Assembly (NCBI GenBank): GCA_027348355.1 | Contig: DAIEPN010000022.1 | Location: forward strand, 1-15,371 | Direction of reading: 5' to 3' | DNA length: 15,371 bases | DNA from: Chlamydiota bacterium | Lineage (GTDB): Bacteria > Chlamydiota > Chlamydiia > Chlamydiales > Rhabdochlamydiaceae | In this document: positions 13,757 to 15,371 of the stretch, one piece after another | Position numbering within the stretch: the stretch's first letter is position 1 | How the letters are laid out: every line of letters starts with the position of its first letter | Position numbers and translations under genes: made by a program | The notes under the pieces: model-generated | What the model was told of the DNA's origin: nothing | The model's database searches: none | Seen by the model: the letters and a program-made list of their open reading frames with translations, nothing else

Positions 13757-14167
13757 TTATGAAAATATGCTTTGTTCATTTTGCTTCTGATAACGAATGA
13801 TTTCTGCTTTCCAATAATCTAGGTAATTTACAAAGTCTTCGATCAGTTCTGTAAATGCCTTATAGTTCATGTCATACGTGAAAGTAGCAGACAGTGTCAA
13901 GAATTTCTCTTCAGAATCTAAACTGATTGTAGAGCCTCCTGTTCCCTGTCCTATAAAATTAGCACTCATCAAAACCATGAGAAGATCTTCTCTTTTGTCT
14001 GCGGGGAGGAGAATAATTTTTGCGCTAATACGGAAACCGGAGTCCAGTTCCTCAAAAATGAGCTTCGTCTCCGAATCTATCTCAATTATGATAAAGGAGG
14101 TTCCTTCCTTTATATAGGGACCTAGTTCGAACTGTTTTGTAAATGTATCTAGGTGCTCTCTAAGCAT
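13757..14167 (-). CDS. scc4: T3SS chaperone Scc4 homologue (CT663 family)
   Basis: 136 residues from ATG 14167 (Chlamydia Scc4/CT663 about 133). I chose this start because GGAAG lies 5 bases upstream; the frame extends to TTG 14191 without a ribosome site. The fold pattern fits class I T3SS chaperones: a leading helix (MLREHLDTFTKQFEL), a beta strand pair (SFIIIEIDSETKLIFEEL, FRISAKIILLP), a helix (DLLMVLMSANFIGQGTGGST), more strands (ISLDSEEKFLTLSATFTYD), and a final helix (LIEDFVNYLDYWKAEII). It lies immediately before cdsD, as in Chlamydia. There, Scc4 pairs with Scc1 to chaperone CopN and also binds sigma-66/RNA polymerase, reducing transcription. Function here is inferred by homology and synteny. 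It heads the operon and is divergent from the 14285 gene. Confidence 0.85.
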   Translation of the reverse strand: MLREHLDTFTKQFELGPYIKEGTSFIIIEIDSETKLIFEELDSGFRISAKIILLPADKREDLLMVLMSANFIGQGTGGSTISLDSEEKFLTLSATFTYDMNYKAFTELIEDFVNYLDYWKAEIIRYQKQNEQSIFS

Positions 14168-14183
14168 ACCCGCTTCCTTAAAC

Positions 14184-14253
14184 TGTAACAAATATGATGC
14201 ATCTCTTACTGTAAATAAAATTTTTCAATTAATAATAAAAGGAATTTGTTACA
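14184..14253. repeat. Widely spaced perfect 10 bp inverted repeat between divergent genes
   Basis: TGTAACAAAT (14184-14193) and ATTTGTTACA (14244-14253) are perfect inverted copies with 50 bases between them. They flank the space between scc4 and the 14285 gene, where divergent promoters must lie. No clear -35/-10 pair could be assigned in either direction. It may be a pair of regulator sites or a looping operator; a chance origin is possible in such AT-rich DNA. Confidence 0.35.
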
Positions 14254-14284
14254 TTTCGGATAAAAGAGCCAAAAGGATATGAGC

Positions 14285-14731
14285 ATGTTAAAGGACCATT
14301 TTGAAAAATTGCTTCAGATTTTTGTAAAGGGGAGAGAGGAAAAGGATCTAGATCTTAGCGCCCTATTGAAGGAGACGAGCGCTTTTTTTGAAGAAGCGCA
14401 AAGAGAGCTCAAAACAGCTTCTCCCGAAGATCAAAAGATCATCTTTGCAATGATAGATGAGATGTACGAAAAGTTGCAAAATGAGAGCAAGCGTATTTCT
14501 GAAAAGACGGGTATGACAGAAGAGGAGCTTATGGCTTTCTCTGATAATCCTAAGAATTATACTCCAGATCAATGGAGAGATATCCAAAATACAAAGAAAA
14601 AGATGATGCAGATGGGACGTGTAGTAGGGAAGATCCTTAAACCATCTACGCCTAAAGAGAGTGGAGAAAAACCGCTGGAATCTAAAAAGATCGTTCGGAA
14701 AGTAAAAAGAAGTGATTGGAAACGCTCCTAA
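14285..14731 (+). CDS. Conserved-looking hypothetical protein, helical with a lysine-rich tail
   Basis: 148 residues, not recognised. Residues 1-75 are predicted helical and acidic (EKLLQIFVKGREEKDLDLSA, FFEEAQRELKT). A segment with MTEEELMAFSDNPKNYTPDQW (about 75-97) follows, then another helix, and a basic tail rich in Lys/Arg and Pro (about 118-148). No membrane segment or signal peptide is seen. I prefer the second ATG (14285) because AAAAGGA ends 7 bases before it, whereas the first ATG (14279) is only 1 base from the same site. It is divergent from scc4 and followed by a strong terminator, so it is a single-gene unit. The adjacent chaperone gene makes a T3SS-related role conceivable, but nothing in the sequence shows it. 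Confidence 0.8.
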   Translation: MLKDHFEKLLQIFVKGREEKDLDLSALLKETSAFFEEAQRELKTASPEDQKIIFAMIDEMYEKLQNESKRISEKTGMTEEELMAFSDNPKNYTPDQWRDIQNTKKKMMQMGRVVGKILKPSTPKESGEKPLESKKIVRKVKRSDWKRS

Positions 14732-14760
14732 GTATAAGCTACTTAGAAATAATATTTCAC

Positions 14761-14783
14761 AAGATGCTTTTATTTAGCATCTT
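14761..14783 (+). repeat. AT-rich hairpin before the terminator
   Basis: AAGATGCT (14761-14768) pairs perfectly with AGCATCTT (14776-14783) around a 7-base loop. It lies just before the intrinsic terminator and may protect the 3' end or assist termination. Confidence 0.5.
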
Positions 14784-14785
14784 AG

Positions 14786-14825
14786 AAAAGGCCTGATTTT
14801 TCAAGTAAAGTCAGGCCTTTTTTTT
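14786..14825 (+). terminator. Intrinsic terminator after the 14285-14731 gene
   Basis: An 11 bp stem, AAAAGGCCTGA (14786-14796) with TCAGGCCTTTT (14811-14821), a 14-base loop and a run of eight T (14818-14825). Read in the other direction the A-rich side would also give a T run, so it could work both ways. Confidence 0.9.
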
Positions 14826-14879
14826 ATTTCTAACTCTTTTATTTTAAAACGATTGCATTGTATTTATTCAAATAATTAA

Positions 14880-14908
14880 TTGAAAAAGATGTTTAAATGG
14901 TGTATAAT
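14880..14908 (+). promoter_or_regulatory. Near-consensus sigma-70-type promoter for the 14956 gene
   Basis: TTGAAA (14880-14885), exactly 17 bases, then TATAAT (14903-14908). The -10 box is perfect and the -35 box is 4/6. Predicted start of transcription is about 14915, leaving a leader of about 40 AT-rich bases. It is the best promoter in the window and suggests strong housekeeping-sigma expression. Confidence 0.8.
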
Positions 14909-14955
14909 TAACATTAAGAACAGTTATTTAATTATAAAATTAATAAAAGGAATAT

Positions 14956-15371
14956 ATGGCAGAGTCTATACAAGCGATGCAAGTCAACTTGCAAGATCCT
15001 ACAGCTCCTACAATGCCTGAAATGCCAACTTTTACAGACCCTTTTGAGGCGATGCTGTGGGTAATCTATGTTCAGATGCCAGCTGCCCTAGATGTCAAGC
15101 AATACGGCTTAAGTAGCTTGTCTACTATGCTTACAAGGGTAAGCGAGTATCAGCAGCAACTTACTAAGGCTCAATCTGGTATAAATGAAATGTATGATGT
15201 AGTTGGTTGGTCGGATTCCCAAATGATAGAAAAGACCAAAGAAATTGTAGGGGATGTCCAAGCTTTGCGTAATACTGTAGCTGATGAAGATATATTGTCC
15301 GACTCTTTGAAAGCCGATGTTCTTAAGTACTTAGATCGCTTTATCTTGGATGTTACCTCCGACCCGTATTA
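14956..15371 (+). CDS. Unrecognised helical protein, 3' truncated by the window edge
   Basis: The ATG at 14956 is preceded by AAAAGG (14945-14950), 5 bases away, and the frame stays open for 138 codons to the window edge. The N terminus (MAESIQAMQVNLQDPTAPTM) is Gln/Thr/Pro/Met-rich and without a signal peptide. Then DPFEAMLWVIYVQMPAALDV contains a short amphipathic hydrophobic patch, followed by heptad-like helices (about 50-130, with EYQQQLTKAQSGINEMYD). A soluble helical protein with an unstructured, polar N terminus next to a T3SS locus would suit a secreted substrate such as a tip, translocator or effector protein, but no family is recognised. The strong promoter and isolated position indicate an independently expressed, possibly abundant product. 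Confidence 0.75.
   Translation, partial: MAESIQAMQVNLQDPTAPTMPEMPTFTDPFEAMLWVIYVQMPAALDVKQYGLSSLSTMLTRVSEYQQQLTKAQSGINEMYDVVGWSDSQMIEKTKEIVGDVQALRNTVADEDILSDSLKADVLKYLDRFILDVTSDPY

Noticed and set aside
14168-14191. N-terminal extension of scc4 to TTG 14191
   Set aside because: No ribosome site before it, whereas ATG 14167 has GGAAG at proper spacing and gives the length usual for the family.
1-15371. CRISPR arrays, insertion sequences, rRNA or tRNA genes
   Set aside because: No regularly spaced direct repeats, transposase frames with terminal repeats, or conserved RNA segments were seen on either strand.

Overview
This window comes from a member of the phylum Chlamydiota, most likely an amoeba-associated or other environmental lineage rather than Chlamydia itself. 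The DNA is AT-rich. From 14167 down to 2583 on the minus strand, the genes follow the Chlamydia trachomatis CT663-CT673 order of type III secretion (T3SS) genes almost one for one: scc4, cdsD, cdsE, cdsF, cdsG, CT668-like, cdsN, cdsO, then cdsP, cdsQ and a pkn5-type kinase. The differences from Chlamydia as I know it are an inserted transporter gene, a shorter CdsD and a secretin gene on the opposite strand. I cannot name the genus from the sequence alone.

Layout. 1-192 (+) is the 3' end of a secretin gene, probably cdsC. It overlaps a lipoprotein gene with a TPR-like region (185-1141), which overlaps a gene for an exported, cysteine-free YidD-like protein (1131-1514). A SAM methyltransferase (1740-2567, +) follows and runs convergently into the T3SS block with a 15 bp gap. 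The T3SS block has two parts. The upstream unit, scc4 to cdsO (14167-8344), encodes a chaperone and RNA-polymerase-binding protein, the inner-membrane ring, two needle chaperones, the needle, a probable inner rod, the ATPase and the stalk. The downstream unit, cdsP-cdsQ-pkn5 (6430-2583), encodes the needle-length ruler, the sorting-platform protein and a kinase. Between them sits an NSS-family Na+-dependent transporter (8070-6583) with its own strong terminator (6537-6569). The downstream unit therefore has its own promoter, with the -35 box inside a perfect 18 bp palindrome and a second palindrome of the same core exactly 20 bp further upstream. Divergent from scc4 are a small unrecognised protein gene (14285-14731) with a strong terminator, and then an unrecognised helical protein gene running off the right edge (14956-15371) behind a near-consensus sigma-70-type promoter.

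How the genes fit together. CdsF needle subunits would be held by CdsE and CdsG, fed to the export gate by the CdsN ATPase with its CdsO stalk, and sorted by CdsQ. CdsP would set needle length and switch specificity. CdsD would form the inner ring and expose two phosphopeptide-binding FHA domains to the cytoplasm, while the kinase with an apparently dead SpoIIE-type phosphatase domain is encoded in the same cluster. Scc4 homologues in Chlamydia both chaperone a T3SS substrate and bind the housekeeping sigma factor, so control of the apparatus and of transcription may be linked at the head of the operon.

Best leads: the paired TTGCAA palindromes, the kinase/pseudophosphatase fusion, a likely internal start that would produce a separate C-terminal CdsQ domain, the secreted YidD-like protein coupled to a lipoprotein and secretin, and the coordinated loss of gate residues in the transporter. 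Several gene starts differ from the longest open frame (scc4, cdsN, the methyltransferase and the 14285 gene); reasons are given in the entries.
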